Part shown: piece by piece, positions 47,079 to 59,785 of the stretch
Layout: every line of letters begins with the position of its first letter
How positions within the stretch are numbered: the stretch's first letter is position 1
Source of the DNA: Paramecium sonneborni
Taxonomy: Eukaryota > Ciliophora > Oligohymenophorea > Peniculida > Parameciidae
Assembly (NCBI GenBank): GCA_905182985.1
Contig: CAJJDN010000029.1
Location: forward strand, 416,470 to 480,469
Direction: 5' to 3'
DNA: 64,000 bases
Program-made: the position numbers and the translations under genes
The notes under the pieces: generated by a model
The model's database searches: none
What the model was told of the DNA's origin: nothing
The model's input: only the letters and a program-made list of their open reading frames with translations

Positions 47079-50000
47079 TCATTAATTTTATATTGAAGGA
47101 CTTATCGATCTATCAGTGTTTAAAACTTATTAAATAGGAGAAAGTTTCCTTGAAAGGTTCTCTAATTACTAAATCAATTTTTCATAAAATTAAACTTCAG
47201 GATTTTGAATTTTTATATTTCTAATTTTTTATTAGCTTATTTTTAATTTGATATCTACAATAACATTTTGTAATTGCATTTAAAATTATTAATATAACTA
47301 TTATTTACTTTCTTGTTTAAGCAATACTTCATTATTCTATTTTTTTAAATATTCCATATTTCGCTTTAATGTATCAATTTCTTAATTTTTGATTATGACC
47401 TATCCTGTTGCTTATTTAATTTGTCTAACACTCTCCTCATCAATTTTCATTTATTTATTAAGTTCTTCTTAACTATTTTATGCATAAACCATTTTTGCCA
47501 AATAAATAATATCTACTGTTTAATTATAATGTGATGAAATTGGATTAACAGTTAATATACAATAATATTTAAATTACATACTTACTGTATGAGTACAGAT
47601 CTTTCTTAAAAATTTTGGAAACTAACATCTTGGTACTGTTGGAACTGTTGTAATAATTAATTATTTAGTGTATGTTTGCTCTTTAAAAATGATGCTATAT
47701 TATATTGTTAATTATCGAATTTTCTCTTTGCCTATAATCTTTGCTTGTTAGTTTTTACCATATAAATAAAACTTTATGTTTTGAATTAATAAATCTAATT
47801 ATTATAAACTTGAATTTAGGTTATCATTTTCTATTTATAAATCACTCCCTAATTAATCAAGAGTTGACCAATTATTTCCTATTCTTTCTTAGTACTAAAT
47901 TTATATTCTAATTTTTTTATTTTACTAAAAATTCTACTCTTTTATTGAATTATAATATGAATCTAAAAACATCAATAATAAGAATTTCTTTTAAGTTTCT
48001 ACTTAAATTTATATACACATACTTGATTAACCTACAATCAGATACATTCTACTGTAATCTAAACTTATTTTGCCGTAAAATTAGAAATACTATCTCACTT
48101 TTTGAATATCTAAAAAGATATCATCAAAAGTAAATGTTTCAAATATTTGTTTTTCTATTCTGGTTTTTCTTTGAGAATAAAACTTTATTTATCTAAAATA
48201 ATAGATAATTCTTACTTTTTATTAAATTCAATATACGGGAATTAAAAATTCTTTTAGAATTTTACAACTAAGTAGAGTTCTATATAACTCAATTAAATAA
48301 TATTATTATTAATTTAAGAGATTATTGTTAAATTATTGTCAATAGTTTTATGTCTTGTTTAATTAATTAAAATTTAAGATTGAAGCTATTCTTCCAATAG
48401 ATTATATTCATTTTAATTTTTTTCATATTATTACTTCATTTCATTTAATTGATTTAAAAGATCATCATTCTATTTTGTAAGCTATTAATTAACTTTTTTT
48501 AATTTTTCTATTAATTCTTTCATAAATAAATTTTCTCTTTATTAATCATCTATTTATTATGATTCACATAAATTTAAACTAATACTCAATAATTCTTATA
48601 CTGAAATTATTTTGATTTCCTTGGCTAAGATTGTTCAAATAAACTAACTCTTTTTCCTAATCTTTGTTAAGGATTTGGTTTCTAATTTGACTCAATCTTT
48701 TTTTATAAAAATTTATTTTATTATTTCAAGTTAGAAACTTCTTTTTCATAATTTTTTAAAAGTAAATCTAAATCTTCATTTTTTTTTCTTAAAAAATTAA
48801 TGATTTATATGTTACTTTATTTATTAAAATAGATCTTCCTTAGAATAATTAGTTGTATCATTATTAAGCCACATAGATCCAGATAAACTACTCTCTATTA
48901 ATTCTGTTTATGTATTCTTTTCAATTAATTCAATTTAATTAGTTATAATTTCTTATTCTTTTATTTCAGGTTATATTTGACATTGTTAATCAGAGGAAAG
49001 CCTATTTACAAAATTTTCTAATTACAATTTTAATTGTATCATTTCTTTCCTAAAATAATTCTAATTGCATACTATTAATTAATAAATTTTTCATCAATTG
49101 TAAAATCATATAATTTTTAATAATATTGTTCAGCAGTTTTACCTTATGGTTAATATTAAGTATTTTGAGATAAAATAGCATCAATCATATCTTTGATATT
49201 TAAAATTTCTGATTACAAATAAGCTTTTTCTTATTTATATTAATGAATATCTCTTTAACACTATTCTTTATGATTTAAATATTCACTACGATTCTCAGAA
49301 AATTCCGATTATAATTTCTATAATTTTATTGGAGATTCCTCTCCTAATTATTATTAAATCTTCAGCTATGTTTATAAATCAGCAATAATCTCCTATTTTA
49401 TAATATTATCAGATTTTAATATTTCAATTTCTTACTTTAAAAATAAATTCTAAGATTTTAAATCCTAAAATTATAGATTGTTATTATTTAACTGTTGTAT
49501 TTATTGTAAACTAATTTAATATTGATCTTAAATCTATTCATTGCTATAATTTTGTTTTTTTAATTATTCTTGTAAAAATAAACATTATTGATTTATTATA
49601 ATCAATTATTCCTTGCATGTATCATAATCAAGCAATTATGAAGCTTATTTTGTTAATATTTCATCTTTTGATCGGAATTACTCTTACACAAATTCCTTAA
49701 ACTACTCAAAATCTTCTTTTAACTCTAAATATTGAGTCTCAAATTTGTTATGCATTTTAAATTCTTCTAATTCCTCTGTCTTTGAATTTAACAATAACTA
49801 TAATTAAACATTATCTTATTATATCATTTCAAATTATTGAAGTGTCTATTAAACTAATTAATATTCTGTTTATAATTTTTATTTATTTTAAACTACATCT
49901 GCATATTTTTATTCAAAAGTAATCAATTCATCTTCAAGGGATTCTACTTTTACTTGCTCTTCATTTATCTCAATTTATTTTTATTCAATTTCTAATTGAA

Positions 50001-50977
50001 ATTCCTCATTTATTTAATTTAACTTTTATATTTATTATTTTAATTATTTGATTTCATTGCTAAGTATTTCAATTTTAGCTTTACTTTGTTCATCTTAATT
50101 TTATAATTCAATTATCAAGTCTTACATTTATTTAAATTCATCATCATTTCTTGATTTCTATTCACTTTTAGGTGATTCCATAAGATCGAGAAAATTTTCT
50201 ATATTTTCTAAATTACTTTTTTAATTTTATTTTTGTTCGTTTATATTTATGTTTTACAATTGATCAGATGATTATTCAAAATTTAATTGAATTTGAGAGA
50301 TCTAATTTAAGTTTAATTTTTTACGTCATCTTATTCTCTCTAAATTAATTACGAATAGTTATCATTAGTTTTTGACTCAATTTTCTATATATTATTAAAA
50401 TAAGAAATACTTAAGAATTTAATAGTAACTCTTAATTTTATTTTTTAAACTGCTCTATTTATTTCTTCATCTAATCTATTTCTTTATTATTCCTTTATAT
50501 TAATTAATAATACTAAATTATTAGTTCATTTTTTTCTTTTTAAAGTTAAATGATAACATCTTATAATTTATCAATTTCACCATCACTTGAAGTTGCTTCT
50601 TTTTTCTAAGAGATCAATTTATTGGATTATTCTTCATGATCTTCTTTTATCACTTCTATTTCTAAATTTTTATCATCTATTTGATTGCTAATTATTCTAT
50701 AAATTTTACTTTAATACAGATATTTATTATTAAAGTAATGCAATTTAGCTCTAAAATTTATCTATTTAGTTTTAATTATTATCATTTTAATCCTTCTTAG
50801 AATCTGTTCCTACTAATTTTAATTTAAGAGATGCAATTTCTTAATCTTTTTTTTCAATATTTGCTTTCATCTATATTATTTCTTTTTCTTTGATCTAATT
50901 ATCACTTTAAAGCATCTCAATAATTTTATTTAAGCTATATATGATAAATCAATTTACTCATTTTTTTCTGTTGACAT
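47079..50977 (-). CDS. C-terminal-motor (kinesin-14-like) protein with decayed motor
   Basis: About 850 residues of coiled coil (MSTEKNDLNKIIEML, KIEKKDQEIASLKLK-like heptads) run in frame into a motor-like C-terminus: YIELYLVVKFQKNF, IFETFTFDDIFLDIQK (kinesin FxFDxVF), later VPRCQFPKFLRKICTH and CILTVNPISSHYNQTVDI (kinesin LVSPxxxxxxETLxTL), then a short tail ending TDRSISPSIQNQ. The order coil-then-motor is that of kinesin-14. I see no P-loop (GxxxxGK[ST]) and no clean switch regions in any frame between 48130 and 47700, and a frame change is needed near 48110. The motor is probably unable to hydrolyse ATP, or the sequence is damaged. Confidence 0.6.
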
Positions 50978-51349
50978 AAAAATATAAGTTTTATTTTAAT
51001 TAAGATTAAAAACATATTCATTGAATCTAAACTATTTTATAGATTTCTTTTAAATCTATTATCTAAGAATGATTACTAATTTTCTATTACTTATAAAATT
51101 TTTATTCATATTTTCAAGGTTAGTTGAAAGATTTATCAACTATATTTTTTTCTTACTTATTAAGAAAGAATATTTATTTAATGCATTTATTTAAGTAAAT
51201 AAAAAATTACATCATTTTACAAAAAATATTTTGAAGTATATAATATGGTCGGTTAATTTTTTTTAACATAAAAGCTAGCTTTCCTTTCTTAAAAAGTAAC
51301 CCTTTTTTAATTATAAACAAGAACTTTATTAATTATTAATTATTTAATA
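50978..51349. other. Divergent AT-rich spacer
   Basis: No coding frame seen between the kinesin-like gene (minus) and the gene at 51350 (plus). Confidence 0.3.
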
Positions 51350-52091
51350 ATGTAAAAACAATAAGATGAATAGCAAGATGGTTTTGTGAGTTTTATGCTG
51401 GAAAAAGAGGATTCTTAACTAATTAATCCTGATGAAACTTTTCTATATTAAAACAATAACTAAGACTATAATTTATAATTGAGTAGACAGTTCTATGGCT
51501 AAAGAAGAGAAGGTATTTATGATACCAATATAAAAGCATAAAAATCTAATCAGATAAACCCAGCATTGATAAAATAAAAAATTATATAAAGAGCTATTAT
51601 TACAAATAAACAAAGAGGAAAATTCGCTGCTTCTGTACCGACTGTCAGTGAATAATTGCAAAAGGTATTAGTTTTTTGTAATAATCTATTCCCTATTATA
51701 GTAAATCTAAAAGCTCTTATCGTCAAGTAAACCTAAAATGTAAACTAATATCAAAACTAGCCTTGCCAATAAATTTACTTATAACAAAAATTTTAACTAA
51801 ATAAAAAATTCTAATATCTAACAGCATCATTTTTAGCTGAATTTACCAATTACAAATAAAAAAATTAATATATATGAACCAAGAACTCATAGATTACGAA
51901 TAGAAGATTCTAATCCTGACTAATTGAATCATTTTACATAAAATTCTTATAGGAGTACATTAAATAGTAGTACAAAAAGCACTGCAAAATTAGAAAAAAT
52001 TTATGATATTACCTATCCAATTAAAACAGAGATAGGAGATGACAATAAAATAAATATATTCAAGATTTCATATAGAAATAAATAATAATGA
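51350..52091 (+). CDS. Polar protein of 234 residues, unknown
   Basis: An ATG at 51350 opens MQKQQDEQQDGFVSFML, followed by LSRQFYGQRREGIYDTN and RGKFAASVPTVSEQLQ. A 37-nt intron (long for this window) leads to an S/N/Q-rich part (KLLSSSKPKMQTNIK, NIYEPRTHRLRIEDSN) and the end NIFKISYRNKQQ. Removing the intron leaves an exact multiple of three. No domain recognised. Confidence 0.6.
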
Positions 52092-52455
52092 AAGTAGCAT
52101 CCATATTTTGATTTTTCAATAAACATTCAACAAAAATTAAACATTTCATTTTATATATCAAAATTATCTTGATGTTGAAATTTCTATTGTGTAAAAATTA
52201 TTTTAAGATGATATTCTTTTTAATTTGATATTATGACAATAAATTTAGTATCAAACCTAACTTTGGTATTAAGACATTTTACAGAAATATTTATATGATA
52301 TAGTATCATGTTATTTATAAGTTCAAGAATAATTAAAATAATGTTTTTTTAATACATGTTTAAGTAATTTTAGTTTTCGTAAAAAAATTAATAAAACAAT
52401 GAAAATGAAAAATATGAAACTTAAAGAGCAGATATTTTAATGTTTTTTAAGATAA
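52092..52455. other. Convergent AT-rich spacer
   Basis: No gene recognised; it lies between two gene ends. Confidence 0.3.
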
Positions 52456-53146
52456 TCATCTTGTGAAAAATTTTCCACCTTCTTTATTTCTTGAATATCC
52501 TGGATTTGTGCTTTTGGAATGAGCATCATTAAAAACATATGGTGATTTTCCAATTCCTGGCAAACAATAACTAAAAATATATATAATAAGATTACTGATT
52601 AAACTCATATTATTTAAGCAACTTTAACCTCTTTAGGTTTTGAACTTAATTTAGTAATCCTCTTTTCTTAAGAATTATATCTCCATTCTTTACGATATCA
52701 TCAATGATAGGATTTTAGATAGCAGCTTTAGGTACAGAATTAGTCCTTTCATCAAATAATAATGTTTATTGGAGATTTTTTAATGTAACAGTTTTCTTAT
52801 TATTGTGATTTATGTTGTTTTAATTGTAATTCTAATTAATTTATTAAGATGTCTAAATATTATCATCAAATTAGACAGTTTAATTAGGTTTTTCGTTTTT
52901 CATGTAGTTTTATTGAAAAAGCCCTGGGTTATAGGCTGTTTTGCTTCTATTTTTATCTGTCTCAATAAATTTATCTAAAATAGAAGTTTTTGGTTTTGCT
53001 TAATCTTTTTAGATTAATTACTCTACTGCATTAGGTTATACAGACATATAGACTTAATATTAATCATTAACTTGCAAAGGCTCATTTTGGTATTAGAAGG
53101 TTGGTAAGGTTTTATTGTGAATTAATCTATAATTTTTAGCACTCAT
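52456..53146 (-). CDS. Polar protein of 221 residues, unknown
   Basis: One 25-nt intron leaves 221 residues. The N-terminus is MSAKNYRLIHNKTLP, with many Q/N/K and P residues, AYNPGLFQQNYMKNE in the middle, and the end SPYVFNDAHSKSTNPGYSRNKEGGKFFTR. A second frame near 52640 also looks coding (RITKLSSKPKEVKVA), so a one-base break just upstream is possible. The G/Y/F-rich tail resembles microtubule-associated SAXO/TPPP-like repeats only loosely; no assignment is made. Confidence 0.6.
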
Positions 53147-53177
53147 AATAATAATAATTATTTATAATATTATTTAT

Positions 53178-55140
53178 TCAATTTAGCATTTCGAATAAGT
53201 AATTTTAAGCATCAATAACAGTTTATGTAGCTTCTTTCATTCCATTAATTATATCAAAAGATAGAAATCCGTGAGGCATAGATTGATATTCAATTAATTT
53301 AACATCTTTTTTCAATTTAACAAGTCTTAACAATAATCTGAAGCTTTCATCATGAAGTGGATCATAAGTTCCAACAACAATTCTGATTTTAGGAAAACAT
53401 TTCAGAATTTCATCACTAACTATAGATGGAGAAATCATAGGATCAATAGTTTAATTAAATTCTTTTTAAACATAGGAATTTAAACATAATTTTAAAACTG
53501 TGTGATGCAATACTTAATATTATAAATTATTTTACATGAATCATCAAGAGAAACTAAAAAACTAGGAGTGAATATCTTCATATCTAATGATAAAGCAGGA
53601 TAAGCTAACAATATACCATCAGGAACTCTGACTCCTGCCTTTATTGCTTAGATAGTTAAAGCAGCAACTAAATTTCCACCTGCACTATCTCCTACTAATA
53701 CCACTTTTTAAGGTATAACATTAAAGAACTTTTGAATAAAAGTAATAATGAACATATATGCCTACCAACAGTCGTCTAATCCTTCAGGATATGGATGATC
53801 TGGAGCCATTTTATAATCAATAGAAAAAACTGGAACTCTTAAATTGTTAGCCCATTTTCTAGTATAAGTTTAATGTGATCTTGATGACATAGCAACAAAA
53901 CCTCCTCCATCTATACTATTTATAATTATAATTTACGTATGTGGATAATTATCTTATCAAAATTGTATTCTTTACTTATATCATTTTTAAACATCGACAT
54001 GAATCCTTCAACACATTTAAATTTCAGAGTTTCATAACATAAAATTCTTACTTAAACTCTATCTTAATTTAAATCATTTTCCAACAAATTATCTAATGAT
54101 ATTAATTCGTCTGGAAAAAATATATTTAAATCATTATTAATTTTATTTATTTTTCCTTCTTTATATTATTCCAAAATATATGCTTTAGTTATTTATGTAA
54201 ATAATTTTGGAATATAAATTTTTTTATTGAAAGAAATTGAAGGGAATATTGCTGGAAGGAATCTTTTTATTATACCTGTTTCTGTTAAATTCCAAGCTCT
54301 AAATGCATCTTCTTATTTAGCTTTAGCAAGAAAATGATTGGCTCTGCTTTTCATCTTTTTCTTATTTAAACCATAATATAATGCTCCAAATCCCTCCATA
54401 AAAGCCTTTTTTAATTCTCCATTATATTCTAATCCTTTTGATATCATAGCATTTCCAAGAAGAACTCCAAATGTTACTTTATCATAAGAGTTCTTTATTT
54501 ATTCATTACTAGCTAATTGCTTTTTTTCAATGAAAGCATTTATCATTTACCAATCCTAATGGTCAGGTGCTATTGCAAATAAATCATCTTATTTCACTAT
54601 TGTAGCTCCTGGAAGAATTTCATTACAAGACTATAATTTGGCTAAATATATTGCAAGAGTTCTTTTCTATTCTTTCTCTAATATTTCAAACTAATTTAAT
54701 AACTCTAAAACTTTTTCTAAAATTATGTGATTCATATAATCCAGTACCAAATTTGTCGAATATTTATTTAACTAATCAATTGTACACAGAATTTTTTAAC
54801 AACTAACACTTTACTCAACGGTTAATACCTTATTTTCAAGTAATTCATTGATTTTCATAACTTACATTAACCCTATTGAAGCTACTTAAACTACTTGGAC
54901 AGCTGTCTTATATTAATCATCATTCAAGTGATTTTATAAAGTTATATCTTTAGCTTTAATCAATAATTATTTAAACTTTGAAATAGAACTTTAAATGTTG
55001 ACTTACAATTTATCGACAGAATTCCTTGACAGAATACTAATTTAATGATTTGGAACAATAAATAATTCACTATATTGCTCTTTATTGATGTTCTATAAGA
55101 CCTAATCGTCTTCAATATCATTTTGTTTTATGGTTTACAT
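53178..55140 (-). CDS. Hormone-sensitive lipase family hydrolase
   Basis: A neutral lipase/esterase with the HSL N-terminal domain and an alpha/beta-hydrolase C-terminal domain. The N-terminal 350 residues are helical (VLDYMNHIILEKVLELL, YDKVTFGVLLGNAM, GFGALYYGLNKKK) and match the HSL_N region. The catalytic part has IDGGGFVAMSSRSH (oxyanion hole), VPVFSIDYKMAPDHPYPE, the nucleophile elbow GDSAGGNL, Asp in VGTYDPLHDE and His in MPHGFL. The usual first His of the HGGG motif is Asp here. Introns are present but not all resolved. It would release fatty acids from stored lipid. Confidence 0.88.
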
Positions 55141-55256
55141 ATTTTTATAATTTAATTTAAATCTTAAAGATTATTATATATATATTTATTTGAAATAAAT
55201 TTATTATAATTGTAGGAAGATTAAAAAAAAAGATGATTCCATATTGGATATTATTT

Positions 55257-56748
55257 TCATTTCTTTTTCTTTTTTAAACTTAATATAAGGTTACTAAAAT
55301 TAAAGAAACAAAAATACATTGATATCCCTTTTTTAATTTTTCCAAACTTTTAAAATAAGGGTTCTTAACCATCTACATTTTCAATGATTTCTCTGCTTTC
55401 AAAATTGGAAATTCTTTCATCATCAAAACTGTTTTGTTGATGTTATAGAATATCTTATTTACTTCCAAAACGATCATCACAGATAGATTTCTAGTAATTA
55501 GGATTTATTGATTAACAACAATTTCCAATACTGCTTTATTATGTCAAACTAGAGTTCTTTCTAATATCATCTCTTTAAAAAGAATTATTCCTTGATGATA
55601 AAGGAGGTGGTGCTAAAAAATTTTAAGAACTCCAATTTAAAATTAAATATTATACCCAAGTTAAATAGCACCAGATAATTATTTTTCAATAGATTTCTTC
55701 ATCTCATTTTAATTGTTGAATTAAATATTTTTTTTACTTAGATTTTAATTTGTATCAGTTTGATAATGTGTGGATTATCTTATTTCAGACCATTCATAAT
55801 GACCATCTACAATAATATTCTAAGATTCTGCTGCTTTTCTGAGTTCTTGTATAATAATCTTATAATCAGGTTCTTATTTAAATTACAATCGTCTAATTAA
55901 ACTATTTTATTTAAATAAGTAGAAATTTACTTATAAATCTTTTAAAACTCTGGAACTTAATCTTTAAAGAGTTCATTTTCTAATGATAGCTTTAATTCTC
56001 CAACTTTTTGTGTTCTTTCATCATCTGTTACATTAACCATGTTCTACCATGGTAACTACCTTATTTATAATTGTTATTTACCCACGTAGAAAGTAAAGTA
56101 AAATATACATGAGAGATTCTAAATCATCTTTTCGACCTAATTCATGACCTAAATGAGCTGCAATTGAAGCATATCTAGTAGTTCCTAAAAAAGACTTTTA
56201 ATCTTTGAAAATGCTAAGTTCTATTTTAACTGTTACATATGTCTTCCATTAGCATCTCTATACACTTTGCTAATCCCAAAATCAATCAAATATAACTTAG
56301 AAATTTGATTACCTATACCTAATATCATATTTTCAGGTTTTAAATCTCTATGTATTACTCCTTTTTAATGGGCTCTCTCCAAAAGATTAACAGCTTGTAT
56401 TCCAATAGTTAAAACTGATTTGAGATTAAATCTCTTGAGTTATTTGAAATGGAATGCTAAATCTTTGCCCAGCAATTAAATTACTAAGATGTTATAACCA
56501 AGATCTTCCCCTGACCAATAATATTTAGGAAATCCCTCTATTCCATCTAGAATCTTTAAAATCTAAACTTCTCTATCCAAAGATTTGACCTCTTCGTTCT
56601 CTTCTTTTTCTACTTTTATAGCAACATCTTATTTCGAAATAATGTCCTATCCAAGAAATACTACTCCAAATGAACCAGAAGAAAGCTTTTTGACTATGGA
56701 ATACTAGTTATTAAACACTTTGTTTTTTTATTACTGCTATGGGTTCAT
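55257..56748 (-). CDS. Casein kinase 1 family protein kinase
   Basis: CK1-type Ser/Thr kinase. The kinase domain starts almost at once: [16 protein letters not shown] (glycine loop), VAIKVEKE (Lys), KIAG-like region absent, [10 protein letters not shown], catalytic loop [22 protein letters not shown], the CK1 signature [24 protein letters not shown] and FLRGQ. The C-terminal tail is S/N/Q-rich ([24 protein letters not shown]) and probably regulatory. A 26-nt intron lies near 55645; others are needed around 56075. MSQFTK-type gene starts divergently 35 bp upstream. Confidence 0.9.
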
Positions 56749-56782
56749 TTCAATTAATAATAATTTCTAAAATAAGCAAGAA

Positions 56783-57037
56783 ATGTCTCAATTTACTAAA
56801 GCAATAACTCCTAAGAAAATCTTTATGGTTGAAAAAGGATTCTATTCAATTAATTTGGAGGATGGAACTATTTAGAAGTTAGGACCTGAAAAGAAAAGTT
56901 ACAAGTTACCCTCCTATTCTTCACATACATCACCAAAAGTACAAAAAGATTTACTAGTAACCTAAGGATAATCAAATTAAGATTCTAATCATAGAGTACT
57001 CAATATTTTTACTATAACTAGAATAACTAATAAGTGA
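56783..57037 (+). CDS. Small protein, unknown; may extend past TGA
   Basis: An ATG at 56783 gives 84 residues (MSQFTKAITPKKIFM, YSINLEDGTIQKLG, KSYKLPSYSSHTSP) to a TGA at 57035. The N-terminus with short beta-like stretches is followed by a polar tail. The same frame continues after the TGA with protein-like sequence (RRFKKIQEILIHKGIID), and an alternative 25-nt intron at about 56960 would avoid the TGA but change frame. The end is therefore uncertain, and no family is recognised. Confidence 0.5.
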
Positions 57038-57456
57038 AGAAGGTTTAAGAAAATACAAGAAATCTTAATTCATAAAGGAATAATTGACAAATTGAAGTTT
57101 AGAATTTAATTATTAATTACAGATCAATCATATTCTTAGTATTTAAAGTATTTACAAGATTGCGAATTTCATAATAATCTACTGAAATTAGCATAATTTG
57201 TTTTCTTTATTAAAAATTATTTAAACTTCAAAAAAAGGTTGTCTCTGCATCTAAGTTTAAAAATGAAGAACTATGATTTAAATATTGAGAATTCTTTCAT
57301 TTAATTATTTAAACATATATAATTATTATATTTAATGATATTATAAGTTATATATATCAAATTTCATTATATTTTTCCTCTTTTTTTTTCTTTGTATTAT
57401 TCTCTTGGGCTTTAGCCAATTGTTTCAAAAAAATAAATTTTTAATAAATTCTCAAA

Positions 57457-58841
57457 TCATAATTAATAGTTAAAAACAAGATCTTTAATTAGAGATTCAT
57501 ATTGTGTCTCAATTTATTTTCTGCATTATGGATTAAACAATATTTTCAAAAACGCTTTGAATTGGGTCCAAAATTATGAAGGAAATACCAACAAGGACCC
57601 ACTTAATTATTCAAATATTCTTTCTCTTTTCAAAAAAGCTAAATGATTAAAATAATTACTTTGTAAAAAGGGTAAATTCAATATAAAAAGCAATACTATG
57701 GTTCTTTATATTAATTTCAGTGAAAGATTACTTTAGGTAATTTTCACAACAAGGGACGAAATTTTTTGGGACTAAATGATAATTCCCTATTATTAATAGA
57801 TTTCAATTAGGTTAACGAAACTAAATAAATCGACAATATTTCAATTAATTTCAGATAGACTTTTCAATATCAACAGTGACTTTGAAATTTAAGAGTTAAG
57901 TTTCAAATTCATTTTTATAGGAATTTAAGGAATAACCTTAATATTATTTAAGAATCTGGAGTTTTTTAAATTATTATTATAATTTTCTAAAACCACTTAT
58001 GTTTCTAACTATTGAGATTTAGTCTAAGTAAATTATAATATGTTTTAAAATCTAAAAGGAAAGTTTTACAACTTTATTAAGTCCTTCATTTTTGGACATT
58101 ATAAGTAAAGTAATTTGCACTCTCTCTCCTTTTGATTTTTTAACACATGATTTGTCTATTAATATTCCAACTATCGATATATATAATATACTCCAGTTAA
58201 TACAATACAATTTAAATCAATAGTGAAGTTCAAAATATTATTATATCCTATAATTTATATAGAAGAATGCTATTTCTTAAACATAGGAGGATTAAATTAA
58301 AACAATATAACTAAAATATTGGCAGAATATTTAGAGATTCTAAACCTTTAACATTTAATTAGTATAAAATAATTTATTAACAAATTACAAAAGCACCTAT
58401 TCAATATCAATTTTTGTTAATCAAACTTCTCTAAATGTGAAATTTTATAATTTACAGGTTGTATTTTCTTTATTGCTCTTCTTTTTATTCCTGTCATTGG
58501 AACTGTCTCAAAGATGTTGACTATTTTTCTTATTTCTTTTTCTGATTTTATTTATTTTATACATACTTTCAAATTTACCATGATTAATAAATAATGGTAC
58601 CAACTATTTGCAGGCAATATCCTCTATCACTTGAACACCAAAAGAAACATCGCCATTTTCAAATACTTGAACTTCTTTATTTTACAAATCTATTTCCAAT
58701 CCTTAAAGAATATTTATATCAATCTATCTAAGCTTTATATTTTACTGTTTTTGCTATGTTAAAATAAATCAAATTGCTATTATCACTCACTTTTAATGAT
58801 TTGATTACACTTATATCAGCTGCTTCAAAATTTTTATCCAT
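57457..58841 (-). CDS. Unknown protein with an in-frame TGA
   Basis: From an ATG at 58841, two introns (37 and 25 nt) join a frame reading EVQVFENGDVSFGVQ, IRKIVNIFETVPMTGIKRRAIKKI, then a long stretch of beta-like and helical sequence (KVIPQIPIKMNLKLNSQ). A TGA at 57841-57843 interrupts it, but the same frame continues without an ATG through SLVVKITQSNLSLKL, ERIFEQLSGSLLVFP and LKILFNPQC to a TGA at 57457. The continuation looks as coding as the first part. No family recognised. Confidence 0.55.
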
Positions 58842-58926
58842 TAATTAATAATAAATTATTATTTATTTAATTTTTATTCAAAAGTATGTTAGACTTTCTT
58901 TTTTTTATTTACATTCTTTCAATATT

Positions 58927-59508
58927 ATGGAGTTTTTTAAAGATGAAGCAGTTATTTAGAGATCAATTGAATTCGAAAAGCCATTTTAGTATCTCAAAGA
59001 TCAAAAATAGACTCTAATATAAAGTCCCTATTCAAAGATTATTGTATATATAATAAAAACCCTATAATCTGATAAATCATATGGTTAAAATAACAATAAA
59101 CACATAGAATTCAGTAACTAAACTATAATAAAAATTTTAAATGAAGTTATCTAAAAGAACATAAAAGAATGTATAACAAGCATGATTTATATTTCTTTTT
59201 CTTAAAAATCAAACAAAATGAATAAAATTACATAAATGGAATATAAAAGTTAATCAATCCTTAGTGTAAATAATACGCCTTATTAATTATATAAAAATAA
59301 AACCTTAAGATTTTTATATATGAACAAGATTATTTGATTATTTTGAACAAAAAAATCCCAGATGATCCATACTTTTCATGGATATATAGTTTGTTTATAA
59401 ATTTTAGTAAACAACTTTTCATTTGAAGATTTGAAAGGATCCATAGAATAATAGTAATTTATGATGTTATTTATAGGAATGTAATTTTCAATCAATTCTA
59501 TATTATGA
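58927..59508 (+). CDS. Unknown small protein, frame partly uncertain
   Basis: An ATG at 58927 opens MEFFKDEAVIQRSIEF, FQYLKDQKQTLIQSPYS and IIKILNEVIQKNIKECI, helical and polar. Near 59310 the frame must change to continue as YEQDYLIILNKKIPDDPYFSW; a 19-nt intron then leads to NNFSFEDLKGSIEQQQFMM and the end. No domain recognised. Confidence 0.5.
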
Positions 59509-59785
59509 TTTGATGTTAATTTACTTAGCATTTTAATAAAATATTATTTGAAAATTAATTAAGTTCTGAAATGGAACTTAATCTAATAAAATATTTATTA
59601 AACAATATTTGAATTAAGAAATTGTACAAGAAATTAAAAAAATTGTAGTTAATTTAACTATCTTTTTGAATGATGTTAAAATTTGAATGTTATTAATTAG
59701 GAATGAAGCATGATTTTATTAAATGACGCATCAATTATTCTGCATTAAGAAATGATTATAATTTAGAAAATGATTTATTATAAAA

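Noticed and set aside
57038..57640. Plus-strand frame continuing after the TGA at 57035
   Set aside because: Its second half overlaps the minus-strand unknown gene, so only the first part could be real; not called as a separate gene.
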